From Symsagittifera roscoffensis (taxonomy: Eukaryota; Xenacoelomorpha; Acoela; Convolutidae), in assembly GCF_963678635.1 (NCBI RefSeq), contig NC_087067.1:14771018-14835017 (forward strand): a stretch of DNA of 64,000 nucleotides. The letters are read 5' to 3'. The notes under the pieces were generated by a model, which saw only the letters and a list, made by a program, of their open reading frames with translations, had not been told where the DNA came from and did not search any database. The translations under genes and the position numbers were made by a program. Shown in pieces: positions 11,501 to 21,875 of this stretch; position 1 is the first letter of the stretch, and each line of letters begins with the position of its first letter.

Positions 11501-14500
11501 TACTACTCTTGAGGAGTTAGATCTGTCCAAGAACAACTTCATCAGTACATCTTCATGTCTTGCTGATTACACTCCGGACAGGTTAGAAGATGAACTTTAG
11601 AAAAAAGAGCTCAGCTGTTATTGTTCCGACCATTAAAAATAGGGAGGAACTTCGAATTTGGATGTGTTTAAGTTTTTTTTTCACGAAAAATCAGGTGCCA
11701 CAAATAATCATCGGAATGGGTCGAGTAATATATCATTCATTCGTGATTCGAAAAAAAAAATCTTGAAGTTTTCGAAAAAGTTCCTGTGACAAGAAAACCT
11801 GGTTTGATATTTTCGAGTTGTAGTCTCATTTTGAAGGAGTATTTTTGAGCGATTAGATCTTATTAAAGACATTTTAGCTCGAAATTAGACAAGAAGATTT
11901 CATTTAGATAATCAAAATTTATTTCCTCTCCAAAAAATATAAAACCGTGATTTAGCGCCTGCAATGAGTACTTCAAAATTAAACGAAACATTGTTCAGCA
12001 ATGAGTCAGAAAGATTTTAGAAAACTTTTTCGGATGTTTTCGCATTTTTTGTTTTCTGCTTATTTTCGAAGAACAATGCTGTCGATAGTCTCACTCAGTC
12101 GAACTCTACGCGTTTGTATAGTTTTCTCAGCACACAACAACCTTTCAGTTGTGATTCGAAGGACATTGAAAAAAACCCAAACATTTTCTCAGTGTCGAGA
12201 AAAACTGGTTTAAAATTTTTTAGTTTCAGTCCAAAAGCAAGAAATCGATTTTAGTTTAAAAAAATAGTTTTAGAAGCCTAATTTAGCGCTTCCTTGGCAA
12301 TAAAATTTTTCAATATTTTTGAAGACAATTGTAGTCGTTTATTCCTAATTCACTAACTTTCGTAATGTTTGCTTAGTTCTATAATCACACAACGCACAAA
12401 TAAAGACTCTATTTTAATGAAGGAAAAAGTTTTTGAAGTTTTCTTACGAATATTGTCTGAAACTTCTGTGCTACTTTCACAGGAACCCAGTTATCCGTGT
12501 TTCAGGGGCGGATTTAGGGGGAGAGGGGCGGACGCCCCTTACTCAGGGATCCGACCCCTTGCCGACCCAAAGGATCCCCCTTTGGTACTTTTTAAGAAAT
12601 CCTTTTCTGACCAACTTACCCTAAAATTTTACTAAAGGCGCCTTTGGCGTCAATATATACTAACTTTATGGGGAAGCGCGCGCCAAAAAAAACCGCAATT
12701 TTTTGTCAAAGTTTTCCAAAAAGTGACCAAAACGGCTACTTTGACCTGTTTTTTCAGAAATTTGCTTGCGGCGCTAAAAATTTGGCAAAAACAGCAAACA
12801 GCATCTTTTTGCTTCTTTAGGAGAGCGCGGAAAAATTTGGTCGACCTAAAAAAAACGGTAGTCAAAATTTCCGAATTTTTTTTCAAAATTCGCCCCCCCC
12901 CCCTCGAGAAAATCCTAAATCCGCCCCTACGTGTCTTTTTTTGAGTTTGTTGAATTTATAAACGTCACTTGGTATGGTGCATTTAAAAAATTTTTTGCAG
13001 AAAGTATGAGTTTTTAGCCATCGGCATTCTTTAAAAAAACATGTCGCTTTGCTTTCTATGATATTTTTGTTCTTGTATTCAAAGGCACAAACTGTAGCAG
13101 TGCAGTGTTAAGGTAAACATTTATGAGAAAGTGTCTGTTTTGAAATTTTTTCACAAAAGCTTTTGAAAAAGGAAAAAATGTTGAATTACTTTATAGTCAT
13201 TTTACTGTCAATTTCTGTCTTGATTAGATGCTATCTGCACCAGGAGAGACTGTACTATTTGAACTTAGCCTACAACAACCTCATTTTCTTCCATCATGAC
13301 TTCTTCAAGTTCATTCACTTCAGGGGACAGTCTCCACACAACAAGTTCGACGGAGAGGTACAGTGATATAGTCACAGGTCAAGGCCACTTGCAAAGTCAA
13401 ATTCAGGGTCAAACTTTTGAATTTAAGAGAAAGCCAAATTGTCATTGAAGTCAGTAGGGGAGCATCATAAACGGTCCAAGAAGATTGATTTATAGGTTAC
13501 GTAGAATTTACATGCGTGCTGAATTTACTCAAAAACTGGCTTCCTCTTCGAAAACTGGTTCATACATGCTGAAACTACTCATAAACTATGGCTTCCTCTT
13601 CGAATTGAGGCAATGAATATTTTTGGGAAACGTTTATTTTTAGTTCGACTTTTTTCTACTAGATTCTCGAGCTCTCCAAGAACACTATTAGAACCCTTTT
13701 TTTTACAAGGCTCGCTGCGATTTAGGCAATCTTTTCAAAAAAGTCAAAGATGACGTTCTTGGTCATTTTTTGGAAAGCTTCGGTCAAAATATTCTATTTT
13801 TGGCGCGTGCTCTCCCTTCCCCATAGAGCATTCATTGGCGCTTTAAAAAAATAGGATTGGTCGGCTGATAGATGAATATAGGACCGAACGGGGAAACCTT
13901 TGGGTGGTGAAAGGATCGAATCCCTGAGGAGGGATAAGGCGTTCGCAAAAGGCATGCGGGGCAAATTTTTGAGTTTTATAATTCAAGTTTTAAAGTTTGC
14001 CTTATTCAATCGCACTTTGCTGATAGGTGCATGTTGATGTGACGAACAATCAGATCAAAACGATTGACTTCAAGACCTTCGAGGACTTGGACATCAGGAG
14101 GGACACTTTGGTTACCTACATGCAGATCAATGCCCTCGACAACCCCCTTCACTGCAACTGCTATATGTGAGTTGACAAAAAAATCAAAAAACACTGAGAC
14201 TTTCACAGTTTTGAAATTATTCCATTTTACAGAAGATTTCTAAACAGATCCTAAAAATTGAACTTAAAAATCACGCGTTCAAACTAACAACCCTAGAAAA
14301 AAATGAAATAGCTGAAGTTGTGATGAAAATATAGCTCAAGATTTGGGTAACGAGGAATTAGACGCGGCATGCGCGAGACCTTTATTACGTATAGTTTTAT
14401 GTATGAATGAATATGGTTAAATTTAGTTTTCCTGTTTTTATGCAGTCGTTTTATATTTTGTAGGCTCAACTCCCACGAGATGGCAAGTCAGCTGACCAAT

Positions 14501-15176
14501 GTGCGTTTCCTGGGAGTGTGTGCGACCCCTCCCTCCCTCGAAGAGGTGAGTGTGAACAGACTGACGAGGAGCAGTGACTCCTCTCTGAACAACTGCGGCA
14601 ACGTCGGCAAACCCCTCGGACACGATCCCAAACGCGCTCACTGGAAACGTAAGTTGACCTGTAAAACTTTGACCTTTTTTCTATTAAAAATTTCAGACGA
14701 TTTTCGCGAGGAGCGAGAACATCTTTGAAAAAAATTAATGTATAGGAAAAAGTGTCAAAAATGCTGTGTTTGGGATACTTCGGAAAATGTTTGTTAAAAA
14801 ATTCCCCATCAAAACCACTTTATAATCGCTTTACCCTCTCAGCTCTCTTTAAAAAAAATTTCTGTACCACAGCAACATATCGATCTTTTCAGTATTCGGC
14901 GAAGTGATACTGGGCCTCTCGATCATCGCTATGCTCGTCGTGCTTACACTGGTCGTGCACAGGTACATTCGGAAGGGCAGCTCAACCAGCCGAGCCAGGG
15001 GCTACAACCGACACTCGAATCCAAGTGCTATATACAATGCCGGTAATAGTAATTATAGTCACGTGAACATGAACAACAGCGACTACCCTTCTGGTGATTT
15101 GGGCAGACAGTACAATGACGATGAAGATGTGTTCACGATCGAAGGTTCCGAGCCCACTTTGGAAATGTCACGCTAA
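4751..15176 (+). CDS. LRR single-pass transmembrane protein, eight-exon gene
   Basis: Rebuilt coding exons are 4751-5053, 9837-10038, 10480-10708, 11444-11581, 13228-13357, 14027-14166, 14464-14648 and 14893-15176. They total 1611 nt, giving 536 residues. Every junction is GT-AG and every phase matches (0,1,2,2,0,2,1). A signal peptide spans about 1-24. Next comes a Thr/Ser-rich linker and an LRR N-cap with C53, C63 and C65. Six to seven leucine-rich repeats follow (LELKNCEL, LDLSYTDL, LDLSKNNF, LNLAYNNL, VDVTNNQI). An LRR C-cap has NPLHCNC (C377, C379) and C400, C425. A membrane helix lies at about 447-464, followed by RYIRK and a 72-residue Asn/Tyr-rich tail with an acidic DDEDVF stretch. 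Such proteins act at the cell surface in adhesion or signalling. The layout resembles TPBG/5T4 and insect Tartan/Capricious, but I cannot assign orthology. The start is the first ATG after an in-frame TAA at 4694-4696; ATG at 4754 is an alternative. Confidence 0.88.
5341..6312. mobile_element. Long-armed foldback element with nested insertion
   Basis: The outer arms (about 5341-5450 and 6200-6312) are inverted complements over more than 90 bp; for example GCATGGCATGAATATCATAC pairs with its complement near 6270. The inner arms (about 5986-6077 and 6094-6188) are also complements (GTTTGGGAGAACACCATTAA). They surround a short GC-rich centre of about 16-20 nt. The arms were once continuous, each about 200 bp, and the left arm is now split by a family A element at 5461-5986. 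No coding capacity and no clear target-site duplication. Confidence 0.85.
5461..5986 (-). mobile_element. Family A (Helentron/HINE-like) copy, near full length
   Basis: Minus-strand copy, about 526 bp. The hairpin end is at the low coordinate: CAAGATTGCTCGTAT, then hairpin CAGGGC-GAA-GCCCTG (5476-5490), then AATGTTCCGAC. The other end carries a degenerate GTTGGAAC at 5979-5986. It sits inside the left arm of the foldback, splitting it. Confidence 0.8.
7597..7975. mobile_element. Foldback element 2, about 380 bp
   Basis: Imperfect inverted repeats with arms of about 120-140 bp. ATGCACTAAACGGCCCAAA at 7619 pairs with TTTGGGCCGTTTTGTGCAT ending at 7955. CATTAGCCAATCGAATGCAA pairs with TTGAGTTTGATTGGCTAAT near 7862-7880. 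Non-coding; unrelated in sequence to the other foldbacks. Confidence 0.7.
8431..8499. repeat. (TA)n microsatellite
   Basis: About 69 nt of uninterrupted TA dinucleotide. Open frames across it on both strands (Tyr-Ile repeats) are artefacts. Confidence 0.97.
8676..9057 (+). mobile_element. Family B (Helentron/HINE-like) copy with duplicated left part
   Basis: Left end TGTTCCGACCAT at 8676. Right end ATGGTCGGAAGATT followed by hairpin CTGTGCTACTTGCACAG (9031-9047) and the tail TAACCGGCTG. The first ~110 bp occur twice in a row (8676-8790 and about 8812-8905; each has GTTATCCACGCAAAATCGGG). This copy is short because the middle of the element is missing. Confidence 0.8.
9837..10038 (+). CDS. 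LRR gene exon 2
   Basis: Follows the acceptor TTTTTTTCCAG and ends at donor GTAAAT in phase 1. Encodes an LRR with LNELSLTDC and a hydrophilic insert. It reads open and in frame with exon 1. Confidence 0.85.
10480..10708 (+). CDS. LRR gene exon 3
   Basis: Acceptor TTTTTAAAG, donor GTAACA, ending in phase 2. Encodes two LRRs (HRLDLINIPNM and MEHLDLSYTDL). The exon is visibly richer in GC than its introns, which supports coding. Confidence 0.87.
11444..11581 (+). CDS. LRR gene exon 4
   Basis: Acceptor TTTTTTCACAG, donor GTTAGA, phase 2 at both ends. Encodes LKCRGCNL and LEELDLSKNNF, which are typical LRR cores. It is too short to stand out as an open reading frame and was found by splice phase and LRR periodicity. 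Confidence 0.87.
11622..12493 (+). mobile_element. Family B copy, full length, in LRR intron 4
   Basis: Left end TGTTCCGACCATT at 11622. Internal blocks CACAAATAATCATCGG, GGGTCGAGTA and ATTTAGCGCTTC are shared with other copies. The right end has CTGTGCTACTTTCACAG (12466-12482; stem CTGTG/CACAG) and tail GAACCCAGTTAT. The right subterminal GTCGGAACA is degraded here. A hAT-like MITE starts ten bases after it. Confidence 0.8.
12503..12928 (+). mobile_element. hAT-like MITE (family D), copy 1
   Basis: Terminal inverted repeats CAGGGGCGGATTTAGG and CCTAAATCCGCCCCT(A). An imperfect 8-bp target duplication flanks it, CCGTGTTT (12495-12502) and ACGTGTCT (12929-12936), 6 of 8 matching. No transposase. 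The CAGGGGCGGAT... end and 8-bp duplication are typical of hAT elements. The open frames across it are spurious. Confidence 0.8.
13228..13357 (+). CDS. LRR gene exon 5
   Basis: Acceptor TTGATTAG, donor GTACAG, entering in phase 2 and leaving in phase 0. Encodes YYLNLAYNNL and a His/Phe-rich stretch, another LRR. Confidence 0.85.
13511..13612. repeat. Short direct repeat, about 50 bp x 2
   Basis: Two tandem, diverged copies with CATG...CTGAA..TACTCA and GGCTTCCTCTTCGAA, in LRR intron 5. Confidence 0.6.
13655..13970 (-). mobile_element. hAT-like MITE (family D), degraded copy
   Basis: Shares CTCGAGCTCTCC, GGCGCGTGCTCTC and GGATCGAATCCCTGAGGAGG with the family D copies at 21876 and 42874, in the minus orientation. 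The termini are lost. The GGATCGAATCC segment looks like a tRNA B box but is part of this element. Confidence 0.65.
14027..14166 (+). CDS. LRR gene exon 6: last LRR and start of C-cap
   Basis: Acceptor TTTGCTGATAG, donor GTGAGT, leaving in phase 2. Encodes VDVTNNQIKTIDFKTF, a clear LRR, then NALDNPLHCNCY, the start of an LRR C-terminal cap. Confidence 0.87.
14464..14648 (+). CDS. LRR gene exon 7: C-cap and juxtamembrane
   Basis: Acceptor TATTTTGTAG, strong donor GTAAGT, leaving in phase 1. Supplies the remaining cap cysteines (GVCATPP and NNCGN) and a juxtamembrane segment. It is GC-rich next to its AT-rich introns. Confidence 0.88.
14893..15176 (+). CDS. LRR gene exon 8: membrane helix, cytoplasmic tail, stop
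   Basis: Acceptor ATCTTTTCAG, stop TAA at 15174-15176. Encodes the hydrophobic run VILGLSIIAMLVVLTLVV, then basic HRYIRK as a stop-transfer signal. The tail carries NPSAIY, SNYSHV and SDYPSG, tyrosine contexts that could be phosphorylated or bound by adaptors (inference). Confidence 0.9.
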
Positions 15177-15225
15177 AATTACAAAGATCGATTGAAAGAC
15201 ATATCACTTTTACATTATCTAAGCC

Positions 15226-15231
15226 AATAAA
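15226..15231 (+). promoter_or_regulatory. Polyadenylation signal of LRR gene
   Basis: AATAAA about 50 nt after the LRR gene stop codon, the first such hexamer downstream. The short 3' UTR is inferred. Confidence 0.55.
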
Positions 15232-16429
15232 CGAACTCATCGACGGGTCGATAGTTGAAGTATTAATATTTTCGAGAAGCTCAATTTATCAATAGTAGAT
15301 ACTAATACATCATGAAACTTCAACTCCTCGGACAAGTGAAGAAATTCTGAGACACTATGAACTAAAAGCTTCTTGAAATCGCGATAGTCAATTGACGCTT
15401 ACTCAATCAATTAATTATGATTTGATTAATGCCTATTTATGGACAAGGATGAATCAAGTTTTTTAGTGAAGTTCAATTTCAAAAATTTTTTGAACAATCT
15501 ATAAAGGTTAAGCGTGAAAGTAATCAATTTACTGAGTTCTCTCATAACTCTAGGCATCTTTTCCCCAAACATTCAATGCGACGAGTTAAATTTATGAAAA
15601 AATTTAAAACGGGGAAAATGTTTGCAATGTTTAAACCAAAAGATTGCCTTTTGCCCTTCACTCCTATATTTTATAGACAAAACAAAAGACATCATTATAT
15701 AAATCGTGTAAAAATTATTAAAAAAATGCCATTTTCCACATCGGCTAAGAATTGTAATAATTTTGGATCAGCTTACTTGAATTATAGTGTTTTTGGGTAG
15801 CTATTTTTTGTATCTGCCGAGGGGGAATTGAAACCTAGCTCTAAGAATTAATAATATTCAACAATAAAAGCTTGAACAAATTATCATACTAATTATGCAT
15901 CCTTTAGAACGTATTACACAATTAACCTCTCTATCCTCGAATAAAAATATGATAAGCCTGAATTGGTATTTTAAGTCTCATTTCGTTTCTACTATGATAC
16001 GCAAAAACTTAACCCAGTAAAAGCATAACCATTTTTTGGTTTTTCTCATAACCAATTTTCGGTTTTTCAAATAAACCAGCAAAATTTATACCATGCCAGA
16101 GCCCTTATTTTTGATGCAACGTACAAAATGATTTTTTCAAGGCTAAGATAATTTTAGTTTTTATATTTTTGCGAAAACTTGAGTCACTTTGGTTCATTTC
16201 AGGTTTGAAAAATGGTTCCCAAATAAGTTATATTAAATCAATTAAAGTTGATTGGTTTTTTTTGGAAGTGATCGAAAAAAAAAGCGTCCTAAAAGTTCTC
16301 AGTTGAGAATTCTCAGAACTTTTTTCTGAACAGTATGAACAAAATTATGAGCTTTTAGCAAATTAATTTTATAAAATAGAGCTCAGAATCATTTTGGACT
16401 TATTTTCTGCCACCCTTCCACCACAAATA
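15232..16429. other. Intergenic, nothing recognised
   Basis: AT-rich sequence after the LRR gene. A 74-codon open frame at 15576-15800 (+) is Lys/Phe-rich, as expected by chance from A/T runs, and has no motif. Confidence 0.5.
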
Positions 16430-19150
16430 ACGACAGAGATTTAAACCAACAGAGCGTTGAATACACAAAACCATTAAAAAGATTTGTGTCTTATCGCTTT
16501 CCAAGGATGGGACAAAAAACTCATTTTTGGACTTTGCATTTGTAAGCAATAACTTTCACAAACAGATCTAAGTCAACAAAAGTAGTTGGTTTGAATTGAT
16601 TCTTAGTGCGCATTATTTTTAGAGGACTAAAACTGAAACGCTGTAAAAGTTATTCGAATTTATATAATTCAAGTACCTGAATTGGTGAAAAAAAAATTGG
16701 AAAAATGCAATTGCAATAGCTTGACCACAATGAAATAGCAAAATACAATAACGGTTTTTCTTCACTGAGCTATTCGTCTCTTCATTCTAATGGCTTGCAA
16801 AAACGGTGGTCCAACACATAAATCAGCATTTTTCCATGTATTTAACCCGTCCTGAATGGCGTAAGATTGTCAATTCCAATCGATTCCTGTCTTTTTTAAA
16901 AAAGATATCAAGAAAAATTAAAACAGAGAACTTTAGTCAAATTTTATCAATTTTTCACCAACTTTTGAATATATCTTTTTATATCTTTTTCAAAACTCCC
17001 GCACTTTTTTTACACTTTCAAAATCTTGATAAAAAAGGCTGCAAAAATTTAGTGTGAACTTTTTACTCAACACAATCTCAGAAGGGCGTTAAAATCAGTC
17101 ATTTTTTGGAGTGGTAAAATGAATTTCTACTCATACCGCTAAAATCAACTTTAATCTTATTACATCAGCTGTGAATTATAAAATTTTTGGGTTACTACTT
17201 TGAACTAAAAAATTCTCGTTAAAATGCCGAATTTGAATTGCTTAAGTTTTTTAGGTAGCTAACTTTTTGTTTTGTGACAGAGAAGGAGGGGAATTGCGGC
17301 GGGATTGAAAAAAACTCTAGAAAGTAGTTCTTAAAAAATCTAATCAAATTAGATTGTTTTTTTCTTTTAGAAAGTATTAAAAAATATATGAAATTTTTTT
17401 TGAAAAAAAAAACGATAAGATTAAATTGTTTCGTTTGGTGTAATTTTGATACGGTATAAAAAATTTTGAAAATCAGTTTTGATTTTTTCTCATCATATCA
17501 ATCTGGCAATTTTTACGCTACCTGAGGCCAATTTTTGGTACTTCGTACGAAGTTAATCATCTAAAGGCTTTATTATTTGAAATTTCTTTATTTTTCAGTT
17601 GCATAAGTGTATCCAAAAAATTGATCCTTGTTTTCAAACTTTTGCAATAAAAATTCGAAAACCAAAAATTGTGTTGTCTATAAGCTTATTAATACATGGA
17701 TAAGGACGTTTTGCCCAGAATTTAACAATTTTGTCTGATGCAGGATGTCGTATTACCCAAAAACAATCTCAATTTTTAGGTGAAAGAAATGTTGAATTTG
17801 AATTCATTTTTAGCGTAAACAATATTTATAGCCAATTAATTACTCCAGTTTGTTTCATTCAACTTCATTACTTGGGAAAAACGAGAGCAAATTTGGAAAA
17901 CTTTGCTTGACCACAAGGCATCATACAGTGAAGGGTTGTTCTTCACTGAACTATTTTTCGGTTGAGCAGTTTTAGGTGAAAGAAATGTTGAATTTGAATT
18001 CGTTTTTAGCGTAAACAATATTTATAGCCAATTAATTACTCCAGTTTGTTTCATTCAACTTCATTACTTGGGAAAAACGAGAGCAAATTTGGAAAACTTT
18101 GCTTGACCACAAGGTGTCATACAGTGAAGGGTTTTTCTTCACTGAGCAATTTTTCTTTTATTTATACACAAGGCTTGCAAAATTGATAACCCAACACAAA
18201 AAAAACAGCGTTTTTTAAGTAACCTCTTTTGACAAGTAACGGTTAGGCAGCAATTTTATAGAGGTGATGATGAAGAAGGCTTCAGAATATCAGTTTCAAT
18301 CAATTCCAATCGACTAATTGTGATGGTAAGTTGTAGTTTATTGAGGCAACTTTATATATGTTTTTATGGATTTCATTCCATTTGCTAGCAATTTTTTTTG
18401 ATACGTACAATTGCTTACACTTTCAAAATCTTGTTCGATTAAAGCTGTAAAATCTTTTTTTACTTATTATAAATTACAAGGCGTTATGAATTACTCCTTT
18501 ACAAAAAAGGCTACTAAATTTTCGCTCAGAACACTGAATCTAAATCTGACATTCATATTATCCTTCTTTTAAATATTGGCTGTGACTTAAAACTATAATT
18601 TATTTCACTAAGCAAATTTTTTAGGCTTTTTGTTGCTTTGTGAGTCATTGAAAAAACTAGGCGTTCAAAAACTTCTCAAACTTAATTTAGGCAAAACATT
18701 TTCATTATTCTTTTTCTAAGTTTTAAAAACTGCTTATCAAAGAGCTCAAAATTTTGGGATTTTGCATACGTAAACAATAACTTTCTTGAGATGGCAACAA
18801 ACTTGAAACATGTTTAGTGCATTTGGTCCAAAGTTAAAACTTAAACGCCATTTACGTAAAATTACTATGACCTGCTACCGTTTTTTTCAAGTCACCTAGT
18901 GGGGAAAAAATTAGAGAAACTTTTGAAAAAATTCTATTTTTGCCGCAAACCAAAATTTAGCAAAGGGTTTTTCTTCATTGAGCTACTCCTCTCTGTAAAC
19001 CGATAATTTGCAAAATCGATGGCTCAAACGCATAAACCGATAATTGGCAATGTAATCGCTCCTGTCAATTAACTATTTGTCAACTAATTTTTAGAGATAA
19101 TGAAGAGAAGGCGTACGATCATCAATTTCAATTTTCTCCATTTAAATTAG
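16430..19150. repeat. Diverged large direct repeats
   Basis: Recurring blocks in the same order mark old tandem copies. TTCACTGAGC(T/A)(A/T) occurs near 16762, 18139 and 18977 (the last as TTCATTGAGCTA). GGCTTGCAAAA plus (T)CCAACACA occurs near 16795 and 18172. CACTTTCAAAATCTTG occurs near 17013 and 18419. AAGCAATAACTTTC/TAAACAATAACTTTC occurs near 16541 and 18771. No coding potential. Confidence 0.6.
17776..18160. repeat. Tandem duplication, 196-bp unit x 2
   Basis: Unit 1 is about 17776-17970 and unit 2 about 17972-18160. The units are nearly identical (TTTTAGGTGAAAGAAATG, ACTCCAGTTTGTTTCATTC, GACCACAAGG), which indicates a recent event. It lies inside the older repeat field at 16430-19150. 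Confidence 0.9.
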
Positions 19151-19954
19151 TTTTATGCAAAAATATTGCTAAAACACTTGTCACATCTAAATTGACTTCA
19201 AACCTATTTCAAATTTTTTTAAAAACTGCATTTTGTACACACCAAGCACTTTTAAAAGTTTTAAAACATTTTTTGAAATATACTTAAAACAGAATTCGTG
19301 TAGTGTTTGTAAGAATTTGGTTACAAAATTGACTTTTTGACCACCGCAAATACCTGAGCCTCTCATGTTTTTTGATTTCTAGAACTCTTGGAAAATAAAA
19401 ATGATGTTTTTAGGGATTCTGAAAATTGATTTTCATTATGTAATAAAATCTATTTTAAGTTAATCTGCAGGATTTTCTAATTTTTTTTCGAAATTTTTAA
19501 CGATTTTATCCGTGATTAGACTGGTACATGCTAGATGGCTTAGCCAGTGTTTAATTTCTACGAGTGACTCAAAGATAAAGAAAATGGGTTTCTAGTAGAA
19601 GGATGTAGGATTGAACCTTGTCACGATTTCAGCTTTTTCAAATATTTTTAACATTATAGAATTGCAAAATTCTGTTTTCATTAATTCCATTTACGCAGTA
19701 ACTGATATCACCCTGTATAGAAGCAGTTTGCAAAAATTTTTTTTTGTTTTTTAGAAGAAAAATAATTTCAGTTTGAGCATGAAAGTTAGATTGTCTGCAG
19801 TTTTCATCACATGTATTCTCAATGAGTAGTACCTTGTTGTTTGTTGAAAAAGAAGTTTTTTCAATGGTACCAATTTTTTTCATTAAAAAAAGCACAGGCA
19901 AAGTGTTGATCCGACAAATGGGTAGGAAATTAGTTGGGGTCTGTATCAGTTTTT
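19151..19954. other. Intergenic, nothing recognised
   Basis: AT-rich. The 118-codon minus-strand frame at 19638-19994 runs into the family B repeat, is Lys/Phe/Asn-rich and has no motif; it is not called as a gene. Confidence 0.5.
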
Positions 19955-20425
19955 TTTCAGTTTTTTTTTTCACGCAAAAAAAAAAAGATTTCACAAATAA
20001 TCATCTGAATGGGTCGAATGGTATAGCCCTTAAATCGTGATTCAAGCAACATTTTAAAAAAATGAAACAGTTTTGAGTGAGTGACTTAAGCGAGTACATC
20101 GAGCGAGTAATGCAAGTGAGTGCATGGATCAGGTCGGTCTTGAAAAAAAAATCATTCAGTTAAAAAAAATTTAATTTTACTACAGAAAATTCTTGAAGTT
20201 TTCTTTACAATCAGAAAAAAAATCAGAATTTTCTAGAAAATTGTATTTGATGCAACCGTTACAGCTTATGTCTAATTCACTAACTTTCTACCTGTTAGTA
20301 TAGGTGTCCCATCATACCGCGCACCAAAGATGCGATAATAATTTGAAAAAAAAACTGTTTACATTTTTTACAGTTTCTAATATTGTTGTTGAAATATTTT
20401 GTGCTACTTTCACAGCAACCACCTT
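19955..20425 (+). mobile_element. Family B copy, left end unclear
   Basis: Contains CACAAATAATCATCTGAATGGGTCGAATGGTATAGCCC-type internal sequence (here split by changes) from 19991. The right end is TTGTGCTACTTTCACAG (about 20400-20416) with tail CAACCACCT. The left TGTTCCGACC end cannot be placed. Confidence 0.6.
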
Positions 20426-20704
20426 TTTAAAAATAAAAAAACAGAAAATTGAAATGCAGAAAATTGAATTGCAGTTTTCAGAAAATTGAGGTGCAGTAAT
20501 TTTTGAGTTCAAATATTTGTTAGGAAAAAAATTCAAGTGAGTGAAAAAATGCAGCATGAGCTTATAAGAAAATTTTCTTCTGAAGCTCAAGTTATAAAAT
20601 GTGCACAACTTTTGATAGTGAATAAATCAACAGTTGTAAAGCTCATGTTATAAAATGTATTTCAGAGAACCGGTACCGACAAAGGAGAAAGGTGAAAAGG
20701 GAGA

Positions 20705-21175
20705 ATAAAAACAGAAATTCACATCGAAAATCATCAAAAATATTCTGAATTACTACGCCATGGATTATGCAAAAATGAATGAAGCAACTTTATTCGTTAG
20801 TTCTACAGACGTTTTTATTTCTAGAAATTGCTTTCGACAGCTTCGAAGATTTTGCACGTTCAAATTTATCAAGTTATCTATTTTCTTCGTAAAGTCAAAC
20901 TTTTGTGTGATATTTTTGGACCTAATTTTATGGATTTTTTGAAAACTAAATCAAAAGTAGTTGCCAAACTCTCACGCTATGGATCAAAAGATAGTTTTTC
21001 TAAACTTGAACATTTCGACAGCTTTCGTAACATTTCGAAGCTGTCGAAAGCAGTTTCTAAAAACAAAAACATCTATAAAACTAGCCAATCAAATTGCATC
21101 ATTCATTTTGCATTATCTTTGGCGTAGTGTTTCAGGCTATTTTCAATTAGAAAGATGTGAATTTCTGCTTTTTTC
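20705..21175. mobile_element. Foldback element 3, about 470 bp
   Basis: Arms of about 150 bp (20705-20858 and 21022-21175) are inverted complements. AGAAATTCACATC at the left edge matches GATGTGAATTTCT at the right. ACTACGCC pairs with GGCGTAGT. TGCTTTCGACAGCTTCGAA pairs with TTCGAAGCTGTCGAAAGCA. The centre is about 165 bp. The open frames here (including a 99-codon one) are consequences of the palindrome and have no motif. Confidence 0.8.
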
Positions 21176-21875
21176 AGTTGTGCCGTTTGTTAATTGAAAT
21201 TTTCCCCTGCGTTTATATGTTTTGAAGTGACTACTTCTGCTTTCTGTAGCAAAATGTTGAGCATCAGCTCCCAGCTTCTGAGTTTGTCAAATATATTTGA
21301 GACGATTGAAAAATTACCAACACACTATTCCTGAAGGGTGGAATCCCTCAAGCGCCAAGGACCGCATGCGCGAAAATAAAAATCAGCCGATCAGATTTCG
21401 GTAATCTAAACTTTGGAAAGAAAGTAAGCCTTTCCAGGGACTGGAGTATTGATATTGGCCGAATATAAAAACGGCAGATGTATGCAAAACTTTCAAATTG
21501 TCATTGACCGCCCCACAATTGGGACAAATTTTACATTTCAAGGGTTTCGTAATGAAAGAAGCAAAATATTGCTTCATTTAATTCATTTTGACTGAATGGC
21601 AATTGTTTCTTTTTAAAAATTGACTTTCGGCTAATTTTGTCTTCGGTCCTTGGCTCACAAGTTTTTTCGCCCATTCGGTCCTTCGCGAATGAGAATAGTC
21701 CCCTTCCCGAAGCAGTCGGGAGTAATGTTTTAGTTCTAATTGGCCGAAAAATGTGGAAATAAAAAAAGACTCCCTCCTGATATGACACAAAAAATATAAT
21801 ATACGAAATTCTATCTTCGACCTCAACAATGTCAAACATGCTTTTTCAAGTTCACTTTTGTTAAATGACTGAGCC

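Noticed and set aside
13905-13925. tRNA-like B box (GGATCGAATCC)
   Set aside because: Same motif recurs in family D MITEs; no A box or cloverleaf can be drawn.
19638-19994. 118-codon minus-strand frame
   Set aside because: Low complexity, overlaps a family B repeat, no motif, and composition matches its AT-rich surroundings.
20828-21127. 99-codon plus-strand frame
   Set aside because: Lies across the foldback arms; no motif, no splice context.
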